Source: Roseofilum reptotaenium CS-1145
Lineage (GTDB): Bacteria; Cyanobacteriota; Cyanobacteriia; Cyanobacteriales; Desertifilaceae
Direction of reading: 5' to 3'
Assembly: GCF_028330985.1 (NCBI RefSeq)
Contig: NZ_JAQMUE010000088.1
Coordinates: 124,001 to 188,000, forward strand
Length of the DNA stretch: 64,000 nucleotides
A model generated the notes under the pieces. It was not told the origin of the DNA. It was given only the letters and a program-made list of their open reading frames with translations, and did not search any database. The first letter of the stretch is position 1, and each line of letters begins with the position of its first letter. Shown here in pieces: positions 9,234 to 17,014 of this stretch. Both the position numbers and the translations under genes were made by a program.

Positions 9234-9298
9234 CTTGTGCAACTTGCAATGCATCTAAAACTCTAAACCTCTGAATTTTTTATATCGATTCAGCCCAA

Positions 9299-9452
9299 GA
9301 TAGCAGGTGCTTACTGCTTAATTTCCTGCCGAGGCCCATCGAAAGTGTTCTTTAATTTCCCATTACCAGGTCAGTCTAGTCTGGTTGGGTCGATCATTTT
9401 CGCTAGCAACGCCCCGGCTACCCCGTCGGGGCATTGCTTTTGGGCAACTAAT
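9299..9452 (+). promoter_or_regulatory. ribosomal protein L10 leader with terminator-like hairpin
   Basis: The region before rplJ contains GATAGCAGGTGC, a TTAA-containing spacer and CCTGCCGAGGC, which match the conserved core of the bacterial L10 leader RNA bound by the L10(L12)4 complex for feedback control. About 70 bp further on, GCCCCG (9411-9416) pairs with CGGGGC (9427-9432), followed by a short T-rich stretch, a likely attenuator. L10-L12 feedback is established knowledge; the attenuation step here is inference. Confidence 0.8.
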
Positions 9453-9500
9453 GCCAAAGTCGGAGTAATGTCTGACTCAGACCATGGAGGTAACACATCA

Positions 9501-10049
9501 ATGGGGAGAACCCTAGAAAATAAAAAGGCGATCCTCGCCGAACTTCAAGAAAGCTTGAAGGATGCCCAACTCGCTGTTGTCATTGACTACAAAGGTCTGT
9601 CTGTTGCTGAAATCACTGATTTACGGCGACAACTACGCCCAACAGGAACCACCTGTAAGGTAACCAAGAATACCCTGATGCGTAAAGCCGTAGAAGGGGA
9701 TGAAGCTTGGGAACCGATGAAGGAGTTCCTTTCCGATGCTTCAGCCTTTCTGCTGGTTAAAGACGATATTGGTGGGGCAATTAAAGCCTACCAAGGCTTT
9801 CAAAAAGCCACCAAGAAAACTATTCTTCGGGGTGGGGTCATGGAAGGCCGTGCCCTCTCCGAGGAAGAAATTAAAGCCATTGGTGAGTTGCCCTCTAAAG
9901 AGGAACTCATTGCTCAAATTGCTGGGGCAATCAATGGTGTGGCGACCAAACTGGCGGTTGGAATTAATCAAGTTCCATCCTCTATTGCCCGTGGCCTTCA
10001 GGCCTACGTGGACAAAGAAGGAGGGGATGCTGGCAGTGATGCTGCTTAG
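9501..10049 (+). CDS. rplJ: 50S ribosomal protein L10
   Basis: Base of the L10-(L7/L12) stalk. The 182-residue protein begins MGRTLENKKAILAELQE and has the family segment AVVIDYKGLSVAEITDLRRQLR, then TKNTLMRKA. The start at 9501 is fixed by GGAGG (9486-9490) upstream; the longer open frame to the left is leader RNA and lacks family similarity. The C-terminal helix ending in KEGGDAGSDAA is the acidic L12-binding tail. Confidence 0.96.
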   Translation: MGRTLENKKAILAELQESLKDAQLAVVIDYKGLSVAEITDLRRQLRPTGTTCKVTKNTLMRKAVEGDEAWEPMKEFLSDASAFLLVKDDIGGAIKAYQGFQKATKKTILRGGVMEGRALSEEEIKAIGELPSKEELIAQIAGAINGVATKLAVGINQVPSSIARGLQAYVDKEGGDAGSDAA

Positions 10050-10097
10050 AATCCCCTTCACCTGATCGTAAATGACTAATACGGAGTATACCTAACT

Positions 10098-10490
10098 ATG
10101 TCTGCTGTTACTGACGAAATTCTGGAAAAACTGAAAACCCTTTCTCTGCTCGAAGCTTCTGAATTGGTTAAGCAAATCGAAGAAGCCTTTGGGGTGAGTG
10201 CTGCGGCGAGCGGTGGCATGATGATGATGGCTCCTGGCCCTAATGCTGTGGCTCCGACTGAGGAAGCAGAAGAGAAAACTGAATTTGATGTGATTCTCGA
10301 AGAAGTTCCTGCTGATAAGAAGATTGCCATTCTTAAAGTGGTTCGCGCCCTTACTGGCTTGGGTCTGAAGGAAGCCAAGGAAATGGTCGAATCTGCGCCT
10401 AAACCGATTAAAGAGGCAGTGGCTAAGGATGCGGCAGAAGATGCGAAGAAGCAGCTTGAGGAAGCAGGCGCTAAAGTTAGCATTAAATAG
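10098..10490 (+). CDS. rplL: 50S ribosomal protein L7/L12
   Basis: Stalk protein that recruits translational GTPases. The 130-residue product shows the N-terminal dimerization part, an Ala/Gly/Met-rich hinge (about residues 34-60) and the C-terminal signature [20 protein letters not shown]. It ends the ribosomal cluster: a rho-independent terminator follows. Confidence 0.97.
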   Translation: MSAVTDEILEKLKTLSLLEASELVKQIEEAFGVSAAASGGMMMMAPGPNAVAPTEEAEEKTEFDVILEEVPADKKIAILKVVRALTGLGLKEAKEMVESAPKPIKEAVAKDAAEDAKKQLEEAGAKVSIK

Positions 10491-10519
10491 AGAACCATTG
10501 GCCTGAATTGATATACTTT

Positions 10520-10548
10520 GAGGGGGGATTCAATCCCCTCTTTTCTTT
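10520..10548 (+). terminator. rho-independent terminator after rplL
   Basis: GAGGGG pairs with CCCCTC across a short loop (10520-10540), followed by TTTTCTTTT. Position and structure fit the end of the secE-rplL transcription unit. Confidence 0.9.
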
Positions 10549-10585
10549 TATTTAGACTCTTGTTTTCTCTCTGTGGGCTTTTTGT

Positions 10586-11182
10586 ATGACGACTCGCAAT
10601 CCAGTTTTACTCATTCATGGCATTGATGACACTGGAGCGGTGTTTAGGAAAATGGCTGCGGTGTTAGAGCGTCAAGGATGGTTGACTCATGCCCTAGATT
10701 TAGTTCCCAACAATGGCAAAGTGGGTTTAGATCGATTAGCTGAACAGATTCAAGGGTATGTAGAGCGAACGTTTAGCCAAGATACACACCTCGATATAGT
10801 TGCCTTTAGTATGGGCGGAATCATTAGCCGGTACTATTTACAGCGCTTGGGAGGGTTAGAGCGATGCGATCGCTTCATTACGTTATCGTCTCCCCATCAT
10901 GGTAGCTTAATGTCCTACGTGCGACAAAATCCTGGTTGCTTGCAAATGCGCCCCAAGAGCCAGTTTTTGCAAGATTTAAACCGAGATTTCGATCAACTGA
11001 ACTCCGTTCAATTTACCTCCATTTGGACACCCAACGATTTAATGATTTTGCCTGCTAAAAGTTCCAATGTTCCTGTGGGGAAAAACATCACGGTTCCTGT
11101 TCTGATTCATCCTTGGATGTTAACGGACGATCGCATCATTGAGTTAGTGGGTCAATACCTGAAGAAAACAGGAGTGGGTTAG
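10586..11182 (+). CDS. alpha/beta-hydrolase, class 2 lipase/esterase-like
   Basis: A 198-residue hydrolase. The N-terminus NPVLLIHGIDDTG supplies the oxyanion HG motif, the nucleophile elbow is AFSMGG (Ser near residue 75), and HHG occurs after the sixth strand (SSPHHGS). A plausible catalytic Asp/His pair near the C-terminus is D-LMILPA and LIHPW. No signal peptide is visible, so it is probably cytosolic. The physiological substrate is unknown. The repeat B copy 2 begins just after its stop. Confidence 0.82.
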   Translation: MTTRNPVLLIHGIDDTGAVFRKMAAVLERQGWLTHALDLVPNNGKVGLDRLAEQIQGYVERTFSQDTHLDIVAFSMGGIISRYYLQRLGGLERCDRFITLSSPHHGSLMSYVRQNPGCLQMRPKSQFLQDLNRDFDQLNSVQFTSIWTPNDLMILPAKSSNVPVGKNITVPVLIHPWMLTDDRIIELVGQYLKKTGVG

Positions 11183-11187
11183 GACAG

Positions 11188-11281
11188 TTACAGCGCTTTG
11201 CTTGCGTTATGAGGGACAGTGTTGAATCCTTTCTCTCCATGTACCACAACCCTATTCCCTATTCCCCAGCGCAAAGTGCTC
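11188..11281. repeat. dispersed intergenic repeat B, copy 2
   Basis: Shares GCTTTGCTTGCGTTATGAGG and GACAGTGTTGAATCC with copy 3 at 19708, then ATGTACCA, CCTATTCCCT and the end hairpin AGCGCAAAGTGCT. It lies between two genes converging on it, and its right end overlaps the last codons and stop of the DUF1802 gene. Confidence 0.8.
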
Positions 11282-11840
11282 GAATTCGGTTACATCGTTG
11301 TTCATAAATGGAATCACTGAGAACAGGAGAGAGCCGATCGCCAGAAATCGCAGTTTGTAGATCGATCCAAGATTTACAGCCGCCATAACTCGCATCGTAG
11401 GGCACGATCGCCGGTTCTGGTAAGCGATAAACCCTTAGGAGGAGAAGAGAGAGCGGTTTTTGAGGTTTCCAGCGCAGGCGATCGCCAATAAAGTCTTCAG
11501 TCCAAATCTGTTCAGCAAACAAGTTTTGAAATAATCCCTGAATTTGCTCCGGTTCCGTGAGTTCTAAAACATCGGTAACCTTTGCCCCACTACTAATGGT
11601 AATTTTATCAGGATGCCATCCAGAAGGAACCGGCTTAACTTGAGCCGCATAGACCGATTTGAGCAAAGAAGGTTTTTGATGCTCATAAGTCGGATAGAGC
11701 CACACCCAATCCCGATCTACCTGAAAGCGTTTTTCGGTTTCTTGAATGCCTCCTTTGCGCCAAAGGCAGATGATTTCGCCCGTTTCTAAGGCTTGGATGG
11801 CGATCGCCCATTCTTTTAAGGCACGAGTTGACAACACCAT
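11259..11840 (-). CDS. DUF1802 family protein
   Basis: A 193-residue cytosolic protein with the family's layout: ALKEWAIAIQALETGEIIC near the N-terminus, LWRKGGIQE, WLYPTYEHQKPSLL, and LLLRVYRLPEP near residue 140. DUF1802 has no assigned function. The final residues and the stop codon lie in intergenic repeat B, so the true C-terminus may have been altered by repeat insertion. The start is 24 bp from the stop of the upstream kinase gene, suggesting co-transcription. Confidence 0.82.
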   Translation of the reverse strand: MVLSTRALKEWAIAIQALETGEIICLWRKGGIQETEKRFQVDRDWVWLYPTYEHQKPSLLKSVYAAQVKPVPSGWHPDKITISSGAKVTDVLELTEPEQIQGLFQNLFAEQIWTEDFIGDRLRWKPQKPLSLLLLRVYRLPEPAIVPYDASYGGCKSWIDLQTAISGDRLSPVLSDSIYEQRCNRIRALCAGE

Positions 11841-11864
11841 ACTTAATTGATCCTCAAAATGAAC

Positions 11865-13148
11865 TTACGGAATCGGTAAACGGACTACAAACGTTGTGCC
11901 TTGGGTCGCGTCAGGTGGATAGGCGGCTGGACTAAAAACGTTTAGGCTTCCCTGCATTTGTTCGGTTAAATCTTTGGCGATCGCCAAACCTAAACCCGTT
12001 CCAGGAATCTCCCCCTCAGCTTGAACCCCTCGATAATGGCGCTTAAACACCTCGGGGAGATCCTCTTGGGGAATCCCTGGGCCGGTATCACTAATGGCCA
12101 TCAACAGTTGATTTTGAGTCTCGTGAGCCGTGACCTGTAGATAGATCGTTCCTGGAGCGGGGGTGTATTTAATTGCATTTTCTAAAAGATTATTCAAAAC
12201 TTCCGTCAACGCCGTGGGATCGACTTCAATGAGCGGTAAATTAGCCGGCATTTGACAATTGAGACCCAATCCCTTTTCTTGAGCGATCGCCTCAATAGAC
12301 GGTAAAAGAGCGTCTAAAATGTCTTCAATGGCGCACGATTGAAGCGTGAGGGAAATCTCACCTAGGGAAGCCGGAAGTTGAGGTACAGAGGAAGGACTTG
12401 CACTCAACAGTCGTTGTTCTGAAAGATTCTCCCCATTCAGAGTGTTTCCCGACACTTCTAGAGAATCCATCGATTGGTTAAAATGTTGCAGCAAATCCTG
12501 GAGGCGAGTACTTTCGCGCAGAAGATTTTCGGCGATCGCCCGATTCGGATCGGCAGCAGGCAATCGTTTGAGCAGCAGTTTCCCAAAAGTTCGCAGAGCG
12601 GTTAGAGGATTACGGAATTGATGGAGAAAATTATGGAACAGTTCATGACGCTTCGTTTGCAGCTTACTCTGTTGTTGATAGCGATGTTCAGACCATTGAC
12701 CCCGTTGATCCAACAAACAGGCGATCGCCAATGTATTGGTAATATGTTGAATTTGTTCTCGCTCGAGTTCATTCCATTGCCGATCCTCCCGTTGGGTGAC
12801 TAAAAACCCCATCAACATTTTTTGTTTGACCAGCGGTAGGATCAGTTGATGAGGTTGCGGCAGTACTTGCGATGCGGCTGATTCTAGCTGCGGATCGAGG
12901 GGATCGGGTAAAGAAGGAGCAAGACCTTGCAAGTATCCCTCATAGGGAAGAAAAGAGATCGGCTTCAACTCCGTCCAAGGAGTTGCCCGATCCGGGTAAG
13001 CGGCGATCGGAATCAGTTGGGTAAACGACCGGTCTAGATGATGTTCCGTCAGATAAACTGCACTCAAAGATGCTCCCAACGATTGGGTCAACAAGGAGAT
13101 TTGCGATCGACACAGTTCAATAAAGTCCGAACTGGCAGGCCTTAACAT
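11865..13148 (-). CDS. GAF-domain sensor histidine kinase, Hik2/CSK-like
   Basis: A 427-residue soluble kinase: N-terminal GAF-like sensory domain (about 10-145), dimerization/phosphoacceptor domain with LHQFRNPLTALRTFGKLL (His at about 176) and a HATPase domain with NNLLENAIKYT (N box), DTGPGIP (G1) and GTGLGLAIA (G2). No transmembrane segment. The H-box sequence resembles the cyanobacterial Hik2 / chloroplast sensor kinase family, which links photosynthetic redox state to gene expression; that assignment is from memory of the family. No adjacent response regulator is present. Confidence 0.8.
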   Translation of the reverse strand: MLRPASSDFIELCRSQISLLTQSLGASLSAVYLTEHHLDRSFTQLIPIAAYPDRATPWTELKPISFLPYEGYLQGLAPSLPDPLDPQLESAASQVLPQPHQLILPLVKQKMLMGFLVTQREDRQWNELEREQIQHITNTLAIACLLDQRGQWSEHRYQQQSKLQTKRHELFHNFLHQFRNPLTALRTFGKLLLKRLPAADPNRAIAENLLRESTRLQDLLQHFNQSMDSLEVSGNTLNGENLSEQRLLSASPSSVPQLPASLGEISLTLQSCAIEDILDALLPSIEAIAQEKGLGLNCQMPANLPLIEVDPTALTEVLNNLLENAIKYTPAPGTIYLQVTAHETQNQLLMAISDTGPGIPQEDLPEVFKRHYRGVQAEGEIPGTGLGLAIAKDLTEQMQGSLNVFSPAAYPPDATQGTTFVVRLPIP

Positions 13149-13342
13149 GAGGATAGAACTTAAGCGGGGACGTTAGGAATTCACAACATTACACATTTAA
13201 GGAATACCCAAATTGAATTCCATTTTCCCTATTGTAGTGGTTTCCGCGACTTCAGTAGCTTTAACCGGTTCTACCGATGGGGATCTGCATAGGGATCGCG
13301 TCAGTATGATTAGGGAATTTTGTTGATTTATCTTAAGACTGA

Positions 13343-13371
13343 TTGATTTTTTTCATAGAAACCGATATAAT
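13343..13371 (+). promoter_or_regulatory. sigma-70-type promoter for the DUF3155 gene
   Basis: TTGATT (13343-13348) and TATAAT (13366-13371) are separated by 17 bases, giving a transcription start about 50 bp before the gene. The promoter lies in a 281-bp gap that otherwise shows nothing coding. Confidence 0.7.
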
Positions 13372-13429
13372 CTGCACGTATTTTGTAACCACAACTACAT
13401 CTGTCTGCTAAAAGGGGAGGTAAGGAGAT

Positions 13430-13786
13430 TTGGCTAGGAGACGTAAGCGCAAAAGTCGTCGTCGCCAGGAAGGACGGCGTATCCTCGAACAAGTTCCTCA
13501 GTATAGCATTGAAAGCGGAGAAGATAAACCCGTAACAGCAGCTCGAAAATTTATTCGCGCTCAAGGGATTATCCCACCCGCTTTATTATTGGTCAAGCGG
13601 AATGAGCATACCACGGATCGGTATTTTTGGGCAGAAAAAGGTTTATTTGGCGCTCAATATGTTGAGGAAAACCATTTTCTGTTTCCCAGTCTGAAACATC
13701 CGGATGACCTGCAACCCCCATCAATGCTACTGGGAGCTATCATAACTGAAGCCAAACAAGTTGATACACCTTATCCGATCGGATAG
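13430..13786 (+). CDS. DUF3155 protein
   Basis: A 118-residue cyanobacterial protein of unknown function. It opens with a very basic tract (MARRRKRKSRRRQEGRRIL), then VPQYSIESGEDKPVTAARKF and LLLVKRNEHTTDRYFWAEKG, which are strongly conserved in the DUF3155 family as I recall it. The start is TTG, supported by GGGGAGG and AAGGAG immediately upstream and by the conserved N-terminus. The basic tail suggests nucleic-acid or ribosome contact, but this is inference. Confidence 0.85.
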   Translation: MARRRKRKSRRRQEGRRILEQVPQYSIESGEDKPVTAARKFIRAQGIIPPALLLVKRNEHTTDRYFWAEKGLFGAQYVEENHFLFPSLKHPDDLQPPSMLLGAIITEAKQVDTPYPIG

Positions 13787-13833
13787 CAGCGTGTCAAGCT
13801 TCAGGTAACTCAGGGAGCTTATGAGGCAGAGTT

Positions 13834-14388
13834 TCAGCTTAACTCTGCCTCATTACAAAGCAAAGATTGTAAGGCTTTCTGAAGTTCAGCGAGTTCATCT
13901 CGGTGCGCTCTGACCGCAATCAGACTTTGCGCCACTTCCGTGGATGGCTCAAGAGATTGAACTTGTAGCTCCACTTGTTCAGTGCGATAAGCGCCCTTCC
14001 AGTAGAAAAGACCTGCACCCGGGGCAAGGAAGACGATCGCCCATAGGATTGGGGGAAAGTCAGACCATACGGTAGAGATTACAAGATTACCACAAAGTAG
14101 GCCAAGAGTAGCTAAAAAAGAGAGAAAAATGGCTAAAAACCAACTGGGTTGAACAGTTCCCTCAAAGGTGATTTTCTGGGTTTGGCTCTCTAGAGCTGTA
14201 ACCTGGTAGGCTCGGTTGTCAAAATAGGTTTGCAGTTGGGGAAGTAATTCTTCTTCTGTGACGTTAGCTATGAGGGTGATTTCTTCTGTTCGGTCTTTAA
14301 CGGAGGCTCGAATAAAGAAAAAGAGACCGATACACAGCAGAAGGGTCAGGATTAGGAGGGGAATTAAGGCAGGATTTTCGCCGATCAT
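13834..14388 (-). CDS. cofactor assembly of complex C subunit B (CCB1-like)
   Basis: A 184-residue membrane protein with an N-terminal transmembrane helix (about 8-26) and a hydrophobic pair in the middle (about 82-126), with a C-terminal coiled-coil-prone tail. The pattern and ANVTEEELLPQLQTYFDNRAY match cyanobacterial homologues of CCB1, which in algae and plants helps attach heme c(n) to cytochrome b6 of the b6f complex. The assignment is by recollection of the family; the membrane topology is seen directly. Confidence 0.65.
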   Translation of the reverse strand: MIGENPALIPLLILTLLLCIGLFFFIRASVKDRTEEITLIANVTEEELLPQLQTYFDNRAYQVTALESQTQKITFEGTVQPSWFLAIFLSFLATLGLLCGNLVISTVWSDFPPILWAIVFLAPGAGLFYWKGAYRTEQVELQVQSLEPSTEVAQSLIAVRAHRDELAELQKALQSLLCNEAELS

Positions 14389-14437
14389 GTCAGGGTTTAA
14401 AGTATAGAAGACGTTTTCAGTATTTTACGATGTGGCC

Positions 14438-15433
14438 ATGAAGGTGAGAGAAGTTGGGGAACAGGGGCTTTTGCAGCGTCTCTTCCGGTTTTGTGCTGCC
14501 CATAGAGTGGGGGATGATGGGGCAGTACTGGATCTGACTCCAGGATACCGCATGGTGGTGACCACAGATGTGTTGGTGGATGGAGTCCATTTTAGCGATC
14601 GCACGACTCCCCCCCATGCCGTCGGATGGCGAGCAGTAGCCGCTAATTTATCAGATTTAGCTGCTATGGGCGCTTGTCCCCTAGGGATCACCGTGGGGTT
14701 AAGTTTAACGGCAGATACAGAGGTGGAGTGGGTTGAGTCACTTTATGAAGGGATGAACGACGGTTTAAAACCCCATGAGACAGCCATTATTGGTGGGGAT
14801 GTAGTGCGATCGCCGGTTATTTCCCTTAGTATTACCGCTTTGGGACAAGTTAAACCCGATCGCCTCTGTCAACGCCATACGGGAAAACCTGGCGATCTGA
14901 TTGTAGTCACAGGAGTTCATGGAGCCTCCCGTGCTGGCCTAGAATGTTTGTTAAATCCTCAGTGGTCGATGACTTTGTCACCGGGCGATCGCCAAAAATT
15001 CATTAAAGCGCATCAATATCCCAAGCCGCGCTTAGATGTTCTACCCAAATTATGGAATTTAAAGCCGCAACGGATCGCCGGAATGGATAGCAGCGATGGG
15101 TTAGCCGATGCCTTAGATCAAATCTGTCGCGCCAGTGGCGTTGGCGCGAGGATTGATTTAAGTCAAATTCCCACTGCTCAGGGTTTAACCTCTGTACTTT
15201 CTGAAGCAGAGATTCGCCATTGGACTTTCTATGGAGGAGAAGATTTTGAGTTGGTGTTGTGCCTTCCCCCAGAAGTCGCTCATCCTTTCGTGGAGACATT
15301 AGGGGAAGAGGCAGCCATTATTGGAGAATTAATCGGGGGCAATCGCATTGAACTGATCGATCGTAAGGATCGACAAAACCCCAATTTGACCTTAGATCGA
15401 AGTTGGGGATTCCAGCATTTTCCACTTTCATGA
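14438..15433 (+). CDS. thiL: thiamine-phosphate kinase
   Basis: Phosphorylates thiamine phosphate to the active diphosphate. The protein of about 331 residues is of the PurM/AIR synthase-like fold: GDDGAVLD near residue 25 (metal and nucleotide site), TTDVLVDGVHF, GWRAVAANLSDLAAMGA, a GGDVVRSP segment, and GMDSSDGLADAL near 210. It is full length. ATG 14438 was chosen; a GTG two codons upstream (14432) is possible, and neither has a clear ribosome site. It is divergent from the CCB1-like gene with 49 bp between the starts. Confidence 0.95.
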   Translation: MKVREVGEQGLLQRLFRFCAAHRVGDDGAVLDLTPGYRMVVTTDVLVDGVHFSDRTTPPHAVGWRAVAANLSDLAAMGACPLGITVGLSLTADTEVEWVESLYEGMNDGLKPHETAIIGGDVVRSPVISLSITALGQVKPDRLCQRHTGKPGDLIVVTGVHGASRAGLECLLNPQWSMTLSPGDRQKFIKAHQYPKPRLDVLPKLWNLKPQRIAGMDSSDGLADALDQICRASGVGARIDLSQIPTAQGLTSVLSEAEIRHWTFYGGEDFELVLCLPPEVAHPFVETLGEEAAIIGELIGGNRIELIDRKDRQNPNLTLDRSWGFQHFPLS

Positions 15434-15465
15434 GGTACCGGTTAGTCCATTGCCTGTTGCCTTAA

Positions 15466-16578
15466 CTAATCGTAGTACCAATCTGGATGGTCGATTAAAG
15501 GATTATCGTTATTGAAATTACCTGCATTGTGATAAGTACAGCTTAAGAAATATCCTTCCGGCCAGGTCCGATCGCCTCCCGGCCAACGGACGGGGCCACG
15601 ATAAATACCACAACCGATCGCGGTACTTTCCCGCCATACCATCTGCGTATAATGACCGCAGACCCCCTGACAAGCTTGCGTGTTATGGTTGTAATCCTTG
15701 CGTTCGTCATCCCAACGGGTGACGCTGCTGACCACTGAAGAAACGACAGAGCGATCGCTGCCTCCCGACCAAGCCAAATTTTCACCCAGTTTAGCCGCTC
15801 CACCTTGGAGTCCAGTACGATTACTGAACTGTTGCTGCCGCCAGGCGTTAGCACTGTGACCTTGGGAACCTCGGCTTTGATCGGCCCACTGTTGCGCCAC
15901 TGCGGCCGCATCACAATTCCAGATGACCGCAGGTAAGGGAGGTAAGCCATTAGGAACGTAGCGATCGGCATCTTTGCGGGAGCGGTTGTGTTCGAGTAAA
16001 ACTTGCTGAATTTCGCTGCGGGTGAGTTTAGACGTACGGGTAGCACAATCGGGAATGGGGATAGCACCCGGATTACGCTGATAACGGTTGTAAAATTGTG
16101 CCGCTGTTTCTCCTGAAGAAATCGCCATTTGAGTGTTCTCTCTGGGCTGATTGATGGGTTTTTGGATATCTCCAGATCCAGTAGCAGACAGGATATAGCC
16201 TCCGGAACCTTCAGCATCGTAAGCATTGACGATGAGTCGGTATATCCCATCCGCTGGAAATGTAACGGTCAATGCCGAATTGGTCGTATTTTCGTCGATA
16301 TCGTCATTTGAGGCTAATAGGTTACCCTCGGAGTCGATGACCGCCAAAACCGTGTCAAAATCTACACTTTCTAACGTAATGGAAATGGACTGTCCTGCCT
16401 GTGCTTCAAATTCACAAATATCATATAAACTGCCATCCGACTCTAAAACGCGATCGCCCCTCTGCAATTGGCCACTACAATCGTAGGAAATACCTTGCGC
16501 TTGGACTGCAATGGGTTGAGCTACGGCGATCGCTACAGATGTTGCACTCAGAAAAATCAGGGGGTCTTGCCATCTCAT
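15466..16578 (-). CDS. secreted PPC-domain plus CAP-domain protein
   Basis: A 370-residue exported protein. The signal peptide (about 1-27, ending VQAQG) is followed by a pre-peptidase C-terminal-type beta domain (about 45-130, with FDTVLAVIDSEGNLLASNDD and GIYRLIVNAY) and then a CAP/SCP domain (about 185-365) with HNRSRK, QWADQSR, GENLAW, CGHYTQMVWRES and GYFLSCTYHNAGNF. The His, Glu and His of the CAP cavity are present. Function is unknown. The decayed transposase fragment lies in its upstream region. Confidence 0.88.
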   Translation of the reverse strand: MRWQDPLIFLSATSVAIAVAQPIAVQAQGISYDCSGQLQRGDRVLESDGSLYDICEFEAQAGQSISITLESVDFDTVLAVIDSEGNLLASNDDIDENTTNSALTVTFPADGIYRLIVNAYDAEGSGGYILSATGSGDIQKPINQPRENTQMAISSGETAAQFYNRYQRNPGAIPIPDCATRTSKLTRSEIQQVLLEHNRSRKDADRYVPNGLPPLPAVIWNCDAAAVAQQWADQSRGSQGHSANAWRQQQFSNRTGLQGGAAKLGENLAWSGGSDRSVVSSVVSSVTRWDDERKDYNHNTQACQGVCGHYTQMVWRESTAIGCGIYRGPVRWPGGDRTWPEGYFLSCTYHNAGNFNNDNPLIDHPDWYYD

Positions 16579-16623
16579 TCGTCTGACCTACCTTGCTTTT
16601 TTTGATGGTTTCATTTCCTACTA

Positions 16624-16866
16624 TAACGTCAGTTTTGGTTAAGCAAGCGATCGTCAGTTTGGGATGGGGAGGAGCAAAGGCAGTAGGCTAAAAGTGCGAA
16701 CCATAAAGCTATCCCTTGCTCCATACTTAGTCTAGAAGAACTGTTCTGTGAAGTTGATGACTTCTGCCAAACCTTTGAACCTCTGTCGAATAGACCACTC
16801 CTATCATCAGGTCTCAAAACCCAGAATTGCTTGTCAAATCTCTGCTTGACTGACGTTAATTTTTAA
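16624..16866 (+). pseudogene. decayed IS982-like transposase 5' fragment
   Basis: From 16723 the frame reads ILSLEELFCEVDDFCQTFEP then LLSSGLKTQNCLSNLCLTDV and stops at 16864-16866. The start codon expected at 16723 is ATA instead of ATG and the rest of the gene is missing. The upstream part from 16624 resembles the sequence before the similar fragment at 815-871. TAACGTCAGT at 16624-16633 is the exact reverse complement of 16849-16858, so the remnant might be a 235-bp internally deleted element, but the right copy lies in coding sequence and the match may be chance. Confidence 0.65.
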
Positions 16867-16910
16867 TTTTTAATTGAATCCGATGGGGACTCTCAGTCTG
16901 TAGTGGTATG

Positions 16911-17006
16911 GTTGACATCAGAGTTAAATCCTCTGGCTACCATGTACCATAACCCTATTGCCTCTTCCTTATTGCCTCTCCCCTATTCCCTAGCGCAAAG
17001 CGCATA
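16911..17006. repeat. dispersed intergenic repeat B, partial copy
   Basis: Keeps GTTAAATCCTC, CATGTACCATAACCCTATTG and the end TATTCCCTAGCGCAAAGCGC, but lacks the GCTTTGCTTGCGTTATGAGG start of the family. It ends 9 bp before the GTG of the ClC gene and may carry part of that gene's leader. Confidence 0.65.
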
Positions 17007-17014
17007 ATTTAACC

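Noticed and set aside
9345-9500. 52-residue N-terminal extension of L10
   Set aside because: The region is the L10 leader RNA and the added residues do not resemble L10; GGAGG at 9486 marks the real start at 9501.
16629-16817. 62-residue minus-strand frame upstream of the CAP-domain gene
   Set aside because: It lies opposite the decayed transposase fragment, has no ribosome site and no recognisable family pattern.
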